9,877 bases of DNA from Ferrimicrobium sp. (GCA_027365375.1 DAHXNM010000194.1:1-9877), one strand, 5' to 3'. Counted from the first letter of the stretch, positions 1 through 6,185 are shown. Translations and numbers: made by a program. Notes: a model not told the origin generated them from the sequence alone.

Positions 1-147
1 GTGTTGTGGCTGCACTCTGGCTTTCGTGTGCTACCGGTAGCATATGCAGTGCTGGCGAACTTGCCGTTCATCGCGGTGCAACGCTATAACCGTTTACGGC
101 TCTCACGCCTGGTCAGGACTGCTGAACGTTGGAGCATCGACGAATAG
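1..147 (+). CDS. C-terminal fragment of CrtO-like glycosyl-4,4'-diaponeurosporenoate acyltransferase family protein
   Basis: Frame 1 is open from the window edge to TAG at 145-147, giving the last 48 residues of a gene that begins upstream. A hydrophobic stretch (LPVAYAVLANLPFIAVQ) is followed by the basic tail RYNRLRLSRL. The pattern NLP(F/C)I..QRYNR.RL is typical of the C-terminus of small membrane acyltransferases annotated as glycosyl-4,4'-diaponeurosporenoate acyltransferase (CrtO family), which acylate a sugar on carotenoid-type lipids in staphylococci. In actinobacteria the substrate is usually unknown. Its last 45 bases overlap the 3' end of orn on the opposite strand, so the two genes converge. 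The family call rests on a short tail only. Confidence 0.6.
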   Translation: MLWLHSGFRVLPVAYAVLANLPFIAVQRYNRLRLSRLVRTAERWSIDE

Positions 148-666
148 GTGTTCGCGGTAGAACTGCAACTCTGCGATACTGTCACGGATGTCATCTAAAG
201 CGCGATGTGAACTATCTTTCTTGGGAATGAGTTCAGTTAGTCCAGGGTACCAGCGCTTTGCAAGCTCTTTGATGCTGGAGACATCGACCGAGCGGTAATG
301 CAGCCAGTTCTCCAGGTCGGGCATGTATTTAACGAGAAATCGACGATCGGTGCCGATAGAGTTACCACACAGTGGTACTTGGCGGGCGTTAGGGCAATGC
401 CGTTTCAGAAACGCTAATGCTTGAGTGCTGGCCTCGGAGAGTGTGGTTGTGGAGCTGCGTACGTCAGCGAGCAGACCATTGGCCTCATGCATCTTGCTAA
501 CCACCTTTTCCATCTCCGCAAGCTCATCTTCACTTGCATGAATGACGACTGGGCCAAACTCCTCGACTGTGTTGAGATTATCGTCGGTAACAATCATCGC
601 GATTTCAATAATGACGTGACGCTCGGGAAGAAGGCCAGTCATTTCAAGATCCATCCATGCCAACAT
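103..666 (-). CDS. orn: Oligoribonuclease (DEDDh 3'-5' exoribonuclease)
   Basis: Orn degrades 2-5 nt RNA oligomers and linear dinucleotides such as pGpG to mononucleotides in the cytosol. With the start at 666 the protein is 187 aa, close to the 181 aa of E. coli Orn. All DEDDh residues are visible: D6 and E8 in WMDLEMTGL, D107 in CGNSIGTDRRF, H154 and D159 in SHRALDDIRDS. The family block DVSSIKELAKRWYP is intact. The frame stays open upstream to 735, adding 23 residues with no family match. The ATG at 666-664 is preferred because family members begin a few residues before W-(I/M)-D-x-E-M-T-G. No strong Shine-Dalgarno precedes it. The gene diverges from the mannosyltransferase, leaving about 69 bases between starts. 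Its 3' end overlaps the convergent upstream gene by 45 bases. Confidence 0.95.
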   Translation of the reverse strand: MLAWMDLEMTGLLPERHVIIEIAMIVTDDNLNTVEEFGPVVIHASEDELAEMEKVVSKMHEANGLLADVRSSTTTLSEASTQALAFLKRHCPNARQVPLCGNSIGTDRRFLVKYMPDLENWLHYRSVDVSSIKELAKRWYPGLTELIPKKDSSHRALDDIRDSIAELQFYREHLFVDAPTFSSPDQA

Positions 667-735
667 GACAGCCAGGTTACTCGCTGTGTATGCTGAGTGA
701 GGTACCATTGATGTACGTCGAGCAAGAAGGGACAT

Positions 736-1533
736 ATGGGTCGAACGGCGTCAGAGCACCCTTGGGTGATCGTTCCAACGTACAATGAAGCTAGCAACGT
801 CGTAGACATTGTCCATGCGGTGCGTGAGGCTGTGCCAGCCGCTACCGTTCTCGTGGTTGACGATAGTTCACCAGATGGCACAGCCGACTTGGTGGAAAAG
901 GTTGGAGTGGATGACCCTTATGTTCGAGTGCTTCGCCGACCAGAGAAGGACGGGCTTGGTGCCGCGTATCGTGCCGGATTTCACGAAGCTCTAGTGTCGG
1001 AAGCCACCGCAGTCGTTGAGATCGATGCGGACTTCTCACACGATCCAAAGGTGATCCCGCAGTTACTCAGTGAACTTGACGCTGGCGCAGGGCTAGCCAT
1101 TGGGTCGCGCTATGTTGCCGGTGGCTCTTCTGAAGGACTTCCGGCCACAAGGTTGTTGATCTCGCGTCTCGGCAACTTGTACGCTTCGGTGATGCTCGGC
1201 ATCAGCGTGCGCGACGCTACCGCCGGTTTCCGAGCTTATGACAGCGAGACGCTTCGGTTGATTAGCCTGGATGATATTCGCGCCGACGGCTACGGTTTTC
1301 AGGTGGAGATGGCCTATTTGGTCTCGCAGCTTGGCTTTCGTGTCATCGAGGTTCCTATTACCTTTCACGATAGGCGTTCTGGTAGCTCTAAAATGTCTAG
1401 CCATATCGTGATCGAGGCGATGATGCTCTGTACGGTGTGGGGCATCGGTCGTCGTTTTCGTTGGTTGCGCCAGGGTTCACGGCAGGATCGACTGATTGAT
1501 CAATTAGAGAAGCTGATCCGGATCAACAGGTGA
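736..1533 (+). CDS. Polyprenol-phosphate mannose synthase (GT2, DPM1-like)
   Basis: This 265-aa GT-A fold family 2 glycosyltransferase should transfer mannose from GDP-mannose to polyprenyl phosphate at the cytoplasmic membrane face. That makes the lipid donor for protein O-mannosylation and for mannolipids in actinobacteria. Visible motifs are the N-terminal strand with PTYNE (14-18), VVDDSSPDGTA with D42/D43, the metal-binding D97-A-D99 followed by FSHDP, GSRYV near 123, and RDATAGFRAY near 159-168. There is no C-terminal membrane domain and no fused Lnt domain, so it is the single-domain DPM1/Ppm2 type. The ATG at 736 has a good ribosome-binding site, AAGAAGG at 724-730. The stop overlaps the GTG of dut in GTGA, implying translational coupling. 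Substrate specificity (mannose rather than another hexose) is inferred from family resemblance. Confidence 0.88.
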   Translation: MGRTASEHPWVIVPTYNEASNVVDIVHAVREAVPAATVLVVDDSSPDGTADLVEKVGVDDPYVRVLRRPEKDGLGAAYRAGFHEALVSEATAVVEIDADFSHDPKVIPQLLSELDAGAGLAIGSRYVAGGSSEGLPATRLLISRLGNLYASVMLGISVRDATAGFRAYDSETLRLISLDDIRADGYGFQVEMAYLVSQLGFRVIEVPITFHDRRSGSSKMSSHIVIEAMMLCTVWGIGRRFRWLRQGSRQDRLIDQLEKLIRINR

Positions 1534-1964
1534 CCGAAGTCGCTGTGAAGCTGGTCCACCCGAAGGCGCAGCTGCCGGTTCGCCAACTGCCTGGAGATGC
1601 TGGGGCGGACCTTACCCTCGTTGAGCCTCTGACGTTGCTCCCTGGTTCGAGAGGGCTAGCTCGGACTGGAGTTGCACTCGAATTACCCCCTGGGACGATG
1701 GGATTGGTTATGCCGCGAAGCGGACTGGCGCTCAGTCATGGACTCACGGTGCTGAATGCCCCTGGTCTGATTGACGCTGGTTATCGCGGTGAGGTCAAGG
1801 TGCTTTTGGTGAATTTGGGCGATGAAACCGTAGACTTGGCTCCTGGAGTTCGTATCGCTCAACTCGTAGTGGCGAGCTATTTGGGGGTTGATTACTTGGT
1901 TCGCGATGAATTGACTGAGACGCTACGTGGGACTGGTGGTTTTGGGCATACCGGTCACCGTTGA
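1530..1964 (+). CDS. dut: dUTP diphosphatase (trimeric dUTPase)
   Basis: dUTPase hydrolyses dUTP to dUMP and PPi, keeping uracil out of DNA and feeding thymidylate synthesis. The 144-aa protein has all five family motifs: I DAGADL (23-28), II PRSGLAL (62-68), III GLIDAGYRGEVKV (79-91) with D82 and Y85 for water activation and uracil binding, IV RIAQLV (108-113), and V RGTGGFGHTG (133-142). In motif V the usual Ser after FG is His140. This position is variable but lies in the flexible arm that closes over the phosphates. Translation starts at GTG 1530, inside the stop of the preceding gene (GTGA overlap), so the two form an operon. The stop is TGA 1962-1964, 94 bases before tRNA-Gly. Confidence 0.96.
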   Translation: MTEVAVKLVHPKAQLPVRQLPGDAGADLTLVEPLTLLPGSRGLARTGVALELPPGTMGLVMPRSGLALSHGLTVLNAPGLIDAGYRGEVKVLLVNLGDETVDLAPGVRIAQLVVASYLGVDYLVRDELTETLRGTGGFGHTGHR

Positions 1965-2040
1965 CCAAGCCAGAACCTTATTCCCTGTCGACAACTGGGT
2001 GTATGTTGTTGAGAGGAGCAAGCCGGCTTTAGTCATCGGT

Positions 2041-2046
2041 TATACT
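2041..2046 (+). promoter_or_regulatory. -10 element of tRNA-Gly promoter
   Basis: TATACT, a five-of-six match to the sigma-70 -10 consensus, lies 12 bases before the first base of tRNA-Gly, where a tRNA promoter would place it. No good -35 hexamer is seen 16-18 bases upstream (positions 2018-2023 read GCAAGC), so the promoter is only partly supported. Confidence 0.5.
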
Positions 2047-2058
2047 GTAGCTCGTAAC

Positions 2059-2131
2059 GCGGACGTGGCTCAGTTGGTAGAGCATCACCTTGCCAAGGTG
2101 AGGGTCGCGGGTTCGAATCCCGTCGTCCGCT
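2059..2131 (+). tRNA. tRNA-Gly(GCC)
   Basis: A full cloverleaf can be folded by eye: acceptor GCGGACG/CGTCCGC, D stem GCTC/GAGC with loop AGTTGGTA, anticodon stem TCACC/GGTGA with loop TTGCCAA (anticodon GCC at 2092-2094), variable loop GGGTC, and T arm GCGGG-TTCGAAT-CCCGT. The discriminator is T2131, the normal identity base for bacterial tRNA-Gly. CCA is encoded at 2132-2134. It reads GGC and GGU glycine codons. Confidence 0.98.
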
Positions 2132-2169
2132 CCAAGCAAAGTTCAGGTCATAGCCTTCAAGAGGTACTC

Positions 2170-2194
2170 GAGAGGGTTTCTCTTTCGTTGTTTT
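2170..2194 (+). terminator. Possible intrinsic terminator of tRNA-Gly
   Basis: A short stem GAGAG (2170-2174) and CTCTT (2180-2184, one G-T wobble) with a 5-base loop is followed by the T-rich run TCGTTGTTTT ending at 2194. It sits about 35 bases after the tRNA. The stem is weak, so confidence is modest. Confidence 0.4.
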
Positions 2195-2404
2195 AGAGGC
2201 TTCGCACCACAACGGTATCCTGGATCTCGCAGACGTGGTCCGTTCCTGCGGCTTATTGGTCAGCACGCGGAAACTGGCGTCATGGCGCCGGCAGGCCGGC
2301 TACTGGACGGATGATCGTGTATCGCGCAGCTCTTGTGAGCTATCCGCACTAGCGTGACGCTGATGCGTTCCTGGCTGCGAGTCGGGTTGACCAAACTGGA
2401 GCGT
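2195..2404. other. Unassigned stretch between tRNA-Gly and TnpB remnant
   Basis: No recognised gene. One plus-strand frame from about 2210 is open for some 45 codons to a TAG near 2353 (it includes LADVVRSCGLLVSTRKLASW), but it has no start signal and no family I recognise. It may be the decayed 5' part of the neighbouring element or an unrelated gene scar. Confidence 0.4.
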
Positions 2405-2427
2405 AAGCCCCGTCTGTAAGGGCGAGG
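2405..2427 (+). repeat. Right-end-like hairpin, copy 1
   Basis: The stem CCCCGTCT-GTAA-GGGCGAGG (2408-2427) matches copy 2 (2641-2663) at 20 of 23 positions, including the exact 9-mer GTAAGGGCG. Each copy has one mismatch at a different stem position of an ideal hairpin, suggesting both derive from intact right ends. Copy 1 lacks the AGGATGTCA flank. Confidence 0.6.
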
Positions 2428-2440
2428 TCGAGCGACCTCG
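2423..2440. repeat. Perfect 8-bp inverted repeat (hairpin)
   Basis: CGAGGTCG-AG-CGACCTCG folds into a seven-pair stem with a GAGC tetraloop. It begins inside hairpin copy 1 and may be part of a decayed omega-RNA or end structure. There is no T run, so it is unlikely to be an intrinsic terminator. Confidence 0.5.
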
Positions 2441-2453
2441 ATTACATCCCAAA

Positions 2454-2630
2454 GTCAGGGCTGTTCAAGCAATCTTTTGTTGCCTAGCGTGTGGTTACAC
2501 AGATAACGCAGACGTGAATGCGGCTAAGAACATCATTGCCGCAGGGCTTGCGGTCCAAGGACGTGGAGGAACATCGCACGCTAACAAGCACCCAGACCCA
2601 GTGAAGCGTCAACCAGCCGAAGCTGCATGA
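2454..2630 (+). pseudogene. TnpB (OrfB zinc-ribbon) C-terminal remnant
   Basis: One plus-strand frame reads QAIFCCLACGYTDNADVN followed by AAKNIIAAGLAV and a basic tail to TGA 2628-2630. This is the C-terminus of TnpB, the RNA-guided nuclease of IS200/IS605 and IS607 elements: the second CxxC half of the zinc ribbon (codons 2481-2492) and the third RuvC acidic residue (Asp codon 2511) in the D-x-N-A-A-x-N motif. The first CxxC pair, the N-terminal domains and the other RuvC motifs are absent upstream, where the frame continues as unrelated residues through hairpin copy 1. About 59 of roughly 400 family residues remain, so this is a broken gene. Confidence 0.85.
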
Positions 2631-2640
2631 GCAGCCTAGG

Positions 2641-2663
2641 AAGCCGCGTCCGTAAGGGCGGGG
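2641..2663 (+). repeat. IS200/IS605 right-end hairpin, copy 2
   Basis: The stem CCGCGTCC/GGGCGGGG around a GTAA loop lies 11 bases after the TnpB stop and is followed by AGGATGTCAC, the expected layout for a right end. It is the partner of copy 1, 236 bases upstream. Confidence 0.65.
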
Positions 2664-2724
2664 AGGATGTCACTGGTGGCAGCGCTGCAAGATGGAGCCA
2701 GCGGGCAGTTATTCGCTTCTTTAG

Positions 2725-4074
2725 TTAACGGTCGTTTGATGCCAGCTCCGGACCGGCATAGAGCCCAGCGGTAGCCGGAAACATCGATCGAACAATTTTG
2801 AAGTTTGAGACGTCAACGGTGGCATCCATGTGAAGGTAGACGGCTGCATCGCGGAAGTACTTCTCGACACCAACTTCTAGCATGGCTCCATAGCCTCCAT
2901 GGAGTTCAACGGCGTGTTGGCATACCTTGAATATCTCCTGTGATGCAAATACTTTCACCATGTCGCATAGGGTTTGAGAGTCCGGGGAGCCCTCGTCCAC
3001 GGCAAGAGCTGCGTGACGAAGCAAGGCGGCTACTGCTTCGAGCTTGGTTGCCATCTCCGCTATTCGTATTGCAACTGCCTGATGCTTGATAAGAACGCGG
3101 CCTCCTTGTACGCGTTCGTGGACAAAGGTGACCGAGTCTTCATAGGCGGCAATGCCAATCCCCAGGTTTTTTGCGGCCTGAATGATTTTGCCTGGTTTGA
3201 AGTAGACACCGGCTTTGCCTAACGCATCATTGTGTGCGAGTAGGTGATCGGTGGGCACACAGCAGTCGTCGAAGACAATTTCACCGTTGTTCATAAACCG
3301 GCCGCCTATCGTTTCGTTGCAGCGAGTCACCTCTAGGCCTGGCGTATCACGAGGTACTAGAAAGCTCGAGGTGCCCTGCAACATGCCAACAGAGGGGTCT
3401 GTATTTGCGTACACAACATAGAGGCTTGCGTCATATCCGTTAGAGATGAACTGCTTACGGCCGTTGATCTTCCAATGGTCGCCCTCCAAAACTGCTCGAG
3501 TGTCCATAGCGGCCTCTGGGGCGTTGTAAGGCAACCACCTGTCCGATGCTCCTCGGGGTTCTGTCAAGCAGTGCGCCATCAGGAACTGGGGCTCGGACAT
3601 GTAGCGAGAGAACCAGTGTTCTTGTAGGTGGCGGGGAGCGAGTTCACGTAGAAGAACGGAGATCTTCCAGTTTTGAACAAGCTTGTCAGCCACACCCGAG
3701 TCACCACGAGCTAGCTCAGTAGCTATAATGGCGAAGGTTTGAGACTCCGTTGTAGGATCGAGCGCGATGCCTCCAAACTCCTCGGGTACACCGAGTGAGC
3801 GAAGCCCAACCAGATCTGCCTGTTCTAGGATATGTGGAGAGAGTCGTGTGTTTGGATCGAAGGACCACTCACGCTCTCTATTCTCGTGGATGAACGGCGC
3901 GAGAACGTCATCGACGTAGCGTTTGCAGGTGTCACGCATGAGTAGCTGCTCTTGCGAAAGATATCTCTCCTGGAAAATCAACTTTCCCCCTTGGTAAGCG
4001 CGCACCGCCTTGGAAATACTATAGCCATCTGTTGCGGGTCGCTCATCTTTTAGCAGCGCGCGTCTAACCGCCAA
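2725..4074 (-). CDS. Acyl-CoA dehydrogenase family flavoprotein with Asp at the catalytic base position
   Basis: Members oxidise an acyl-CoA thioester at the alpha-beta bond using FAD. Numbering is from the TTG start at 4074 (449 aa). Seen: helical N-domain from about 38 (LSQEQLLMRDTCKRYVDDVLAP), the FAD-binding segment with TEP (171-173), KINGRKQFISNG (202-213), and the C-terminal helical bundle with HGGYG (392-396) and EKYFRDA (404-410). Where MCAD-type enzymes have YEGT with the catalytic Glu, this protein has HMDAT with D417. The alternative Glu position of isovaleryl-CoA dehydrogenase also appears not to be Glu. A family-unlike leader of about 35 residues suggests a later start: TTG at 3981-3979 preceded by AAGGGGGA, giving 418 aa. 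A 215-base gap separates it from the upstream dehydrogenase on the same strand. Substrate unknown. Confidence 0.9.
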   Translation of the reverse strand: MAVRRALLKDERPATDGYSISKAVRAYQGGKLIFQERYLSQEQLLMRDTCKRYVDDVLAPFIHENREREWSFDPNTRLSPHILEQADLVGLRSLGVPEEFGGIALDPTTESQTFAIIATELARGDSGVADKLVQNWKISVLLRELAPRHLQEHWFSRYMSEPQFLMAHCLTEPRGASDRWLPYNAPEAAMDTRAVLEGDHWKINGRKQFISNGYDASLYVVYANTDPSVGMLQGTSSFLVPRDTPGLEVTRCNETIGGRFMNNGEIVFDDCCVPTDHLLAHNDALGKAGVYFKPGKIIQAAKNLGIGIAAYEDSVTFVHERVQGGRVLIKHQAVAIRIAEMATKLEAVAALLRHAALAVDEGSPDSQTLCDMVKVFASQEIFKVCQHAVELHGGYGAMLEVGVEKYFRDAAVYLHMDATVDVSNFKIVRSMFPATAGLYAGPELASNDR

Positions 4075-4113
4075 TCAGGTCTATATCCTGACCAGAGCTT
4101 GTGGGACGATGAC

Positions 4114-4130
4114 GATCACGATCTGATCAC
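4114..4130. repeat. GATCAC direct repeat upstream of acyl-CoA dehydrogenase
   Basis: GATCAC occurs at 4114-4119 and 4125-4130, exactly 11 bases (one helical turn) apart, about 40-55 bases before the TTG at 4074. The spacing would place a regulator's half-sites on one DNA face, but short repeats like this arise by chance. Confidence 0.25.
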
Positions 4131-4289
4131 AAAGTGAAACGAATGCCCTGCAATGAGTCGATTGCTAGATGCGAGGCATGTGTCTACTCGCGCTGTCTGT
4201 GAGTCTCAAAATCTTCGTGGATCCCAGGATTTCATCGTGCGGTGTCCATGCGATCGAAGATGTTTACACCCGTCTCCCGCCAAGTATTC

Positions 4290-5240
4290 TTACAATTCGC
4301 GTATGGGCGTACTTGTTGCGAATGCGGCGATATCCTCGATCACCTGTTCAAAGAAGGTGGAGTAGTTGCGCTCTGTGACGTAGCCAAGGTGCGGAGTGGC
4401 GACCAGGTTGGGGGTCGTCCTGATTGGATCGTCTTCGGGGAGCGGTTCATAATCAAAGACATCGAGTCCTGCGCCGGCGATTGCACCCAGGTGTAGAGCT
4501 TCTATCAGTGCTTGCTGGTCTACAATGGCGGCTCGAGACGTGTTAATCAGCAGGGCGCTGGGTTGCATCTGATTGAGCTCATGGCGGCCTAGCAGGCCGT
4601 GGGTACCCTCTCCAAGAGCAAGGTGTATGGTCACTATGTCGCTAGCCTTGAGGAGCGCCTCTAGCGAATCCATCAGCCTTGCGCCAGCCTCACTTGCCCG
4701 GGCCCCCGTTAGGTGTGGGCTCCATGCGACGATCTCCATGCCGAATGCGGCGCCGACACGGGCTACTCGGCTGCCGATCTTGCCTAATCCAATCAGTCCT
4801 AGACGCTTACCGTAAAGATCGACACCGAGACTTGTCTGCCAGCGCCCATTATTACGCACCGACGAGACCTCCTCGATAATGTGCCTGCTAAGAGCGAGAA
4901 TTAAAGCCCAGGTCAGTTCCGCTGGTGGTTCAGAGTGACCACTGGTCCCACAGACGACGATTCCCAATTGGTTGGCGGCGGCGATATCGATCGATGCGTT
5001 GCGCATTCCGGTGGTCACGATTAGCCGCAACGTGGGGAGGCGCTCCAAGAGGGACTTGGGCAGCGGTGTGCGTTCACGCATCACAACCAAGATCTCGTAG
5101 GGAAATAGACGTGACACCAGTTCGTCTTCGCTCTCTAGATGATCGTGGAAGAGATCGACTGATATCACCGTCGCCAAGGAGGCCCAGTCAGCAATTGAGA
5201 CCGCGACCCTTTGATAGTCGTCTATAACGGCACAACGCAT
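4290..5240 (-). CDS. D-2-hydroxyacid dehydrogenase family oxidoreductase
   Basis: A 316-aa member of the D-isomer-specific 2-hydroxyacid dehydrogenase / phosphoglycerate dehydrogenase-like family, which interconverts 2-oxoacids and D-2-hydroxyacids with NAD(P). The Rossmann motif GLGKIG lies at 151-156. The catalytic triad is complete: R236 in NTSRAAIVD, E265 in DVFDYEPLP, H284 in ATPHLGY. The end of the second Rossmann strand reads VAWSPHL, with no Asp for the NAD ribose, so NADP use is possible. The start is ATG 5240-5238, because AGGAG lies about 8 bases before it; the frame is open to 5339 but the extra 33 residues do not fit the family. It precedes the acyl-CoA dehydrogenase on the same strand, and co-transcription is possible but unproven. 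It is not serA, which would be longer with an ACT domain. Substrate unknown. Confidence 0.9.
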   Translation of the reverse strand: MRCAVIDDYQRVAVSIADWASLATVISVDLFHDHLESEDELVSRLFPYEILVVMRERTPLPKSLLERLPTLRLIVTTGMRNASIDIAAANQLGIVVCGTSGHSEPPAELTWALILALSRHIIEEVSSVRNNGRWQTSLGVDLYGKRLGLIGLGKIGSRVARVGAAFGMEIVAWSPHLTGARASEAGARLMDSLEALLKASDIVTIHLALGEGTHGLLGRHELNQMQPSALLINTSRAAIVDQQALIEALHLGAIAGAGLDVFDYEPLPEDDPIRTTPNLVATPHLGYVTERNYSTFFEQVIEDIAAFATSTPIREL

Positions 5241-5304
5241 AGTGAGATCTCCTGTTCCTTGTTGATTGCAACCGGGCAACACCGGGTAGCGGGGGCGACT
5301 TTGC

Positions 5305-5325
5305 TGTGGTTCGGCTTTGACCACA
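5305..5325. promoter_or_regulatory. Possible operator of the 2-hydroxyacid dehydrogenase
   Basis: TGTGGT (5305-5310) and ACCACA (5320-5325) form perfect 6-base arms around a 9-base spacer, about 65 bases before the start codon at 5240. Size and place suit a dimeric repressor or activator site. No regulator gene is present in the window to link to it. Confidence 0.3.
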
Positions 5326-5472
5326 ATCTTAGTCGGCAAGCTGTTAGTCGATTGAACCTGGCTGTGCTAGCAACACCAGAGGTCGCAACGGTTAGGAAAT
5401 GATATCCCACGATTAGATGTAATGGACCTGCTTTAGCGCACTCGCCTGCGATGTGTGCATCTGCCAGCGGTG

Positions 5473-5496
5473 TGTAAAGCTGACATTGAGTTTACA
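5473..5496. repeat. TGTAAA/TTTACA inverted repeat
   Basis: TGTAAA (5473-5478) and TTTACA (5491-5496) are perfect 6-base arms with a 12-base AT-mixed spacer inside the gene-free stretch, about 233 bases before the dehydrogenase start. It could be a protein-binding site; no flanking gene supports this. Confidence 0.25.
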
Positions 5497-6112
5497 AAAT
5501 GCTAGTAGAGGCACGCCAAGTCATGAGGTCGATTCTGGTCGCAGACGCTGGAGCACTCCATTCCTATGTTGGTGGGCACAACAATCTATGTGAGACCGTC
5601 CTCGCAGAGGTCAAGAGATTGAGCCAGATCCGCAAGTCTCCAGACTGCGAGCCTTGGCGACCGAGAATGGGCAGAGGAGAGGGTGCAGTGGCATCTGACT
5701 AGCGGCGACCAGCGTGTCGAACACGAGATCGTTCTTAAGGCTCGGTGGCGGAATACGACGCAGCGAGCCTGCACATGCCGTCCAGCCATGGAAGCTCAGA
5801 GCTCCAGCGTGTGCACAGCGCTCGGATGTGCCGATCTGGCAACTCAACGTTGTGGATCGGCCACTGAGTGATCTCCTACGTCTTGCCAAAGGCAACCACA
5901 TCACATGGTCCCACATGCGACATCTGGATTTTGATTCTCCTTAGTTTTGCTTTTGAGAGCCGTGTTTTTAACGCAGCAATACAGCGCAACCCTGATCGTG
6001 CGAGCCGGCCGAACCGTGTTCGGTTGCATCCTTCCTAAAAGGTCACGATTGTTTGAGTGTGGTTGCCTTGATGACCCGATTGAGGCGCCAAAGGCTATAG
6101 AGTGTAGCGCAC

Positions 6113-6185
6113 GGGCCGTTGGCGCAGCTGGTAGCGCACTTGCATGACGCGCAAGGGGTCAGAGGTTCGAGTCCTCTACGGCCCA
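6113..6185 (+). tRNA. tRNA-Val(GAC)
   Basis: The cloverleaf folds fully: acceptor GGGCCGT/ACGGCCC, D stem GCGC/GCGC with loop AGCTGGTA, anticodon stem CTTGC/GCAAG with loop ATGACGC (anticodon GAC at 6146-6148), variable loop GGGTC, T arm AGAGG-TTCGAGT-CCTCT, discriminator A6185. The 3' CCA is not encoded (CCG follows), unlike tRNA-Gly. Base 37 is G, where valine tRNAs usually have A, a small oddity. It reads GUC and GUU codons. Confidence 0.95.

Larger units (their letters stand above)
2405..2673 (+). mobile_element. Decayed IS200/IS605-type element, 3' portion with right-end hairpin
   Basis: The tail of a TnpB gene (zinc ribbon and third RuvC motif) ends at 2630 and is followed at once by a GC hairpin, CCGCGTCC-GTAA-GGGCGGGG (2644-2663), then AGGATGTCAC (2664-2673). 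This order of TnpB stop, stem with GTAA loop, then GGATGTCA-type end matches the right end of IS200/IS605-family elements, which also encodes the 3' part of the omega RNA. No TnpA or left end was found, and the TnpB N-terminus is missing, so the element should be inactive. The outer limits are uncertain. Confidence 0.65.
5241..6112. other. Gene-free stretch upstream of the 2-hydroxyacid dehydrogenase
   Basis: About 870 bases without a credible gene. Both strands carry only short frames (up to about 100 codons) with low-complexity or Arg/Ser-rich products, no convincing ribosome-binding sites and no recognisable family. It holds two inverted repeats (5305-5325 and 5473-5496), a tandem ACCGGG pair (5271-5276 and 5281-5286), and upstream DNA of tRNA-Val. 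It could be a decayed gene, long regulatory DNA, or an RNA locus, and nothing seen decides between these. Confidence 0.55.

Noticed and set aside
667..735. N-terminal extension of orn from ATG 735
   Set aside because: The 23 extra residues do not resemble any Orn; family proteins begin just before the first catalytic Asp, and the region is needed for divergent promoters.
2033..2266. Minus-strand frame containing GRRDSNPRPSPWQGDALP
   Set aside because: It is the antisense translation of tRNA-Gly, a well-known spurious product in protein databases.
4105..4135. CRP-like site in GTGATC-AGATC-GTGATC (minus strand)
   Set aside because: The half-sites are direct, not inverted, so they do not fit a CRP dimer site.
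5241..5339. N-terminal extension of the 2-hydroxyacid dehydrogenase
   Set aside because: A strong AGGAG lies ahead of ATG 5240, and the extra 33 residues fall outside the family fold.
5499..5944. Several short frames on both strands (67-101 codons)
   Set aside because: Overlapping frames on both strands have no ribosome-binding sites and no recognisable domain.
2135..6112. tRNA-derived attachment site repeat flanking the block
   Set aside because: The 3' end of tRNA-Gly is not repeated near 6112; the only similarity to tRNA-Val is the ordinary T-arm consensus. No integrase gene is present.
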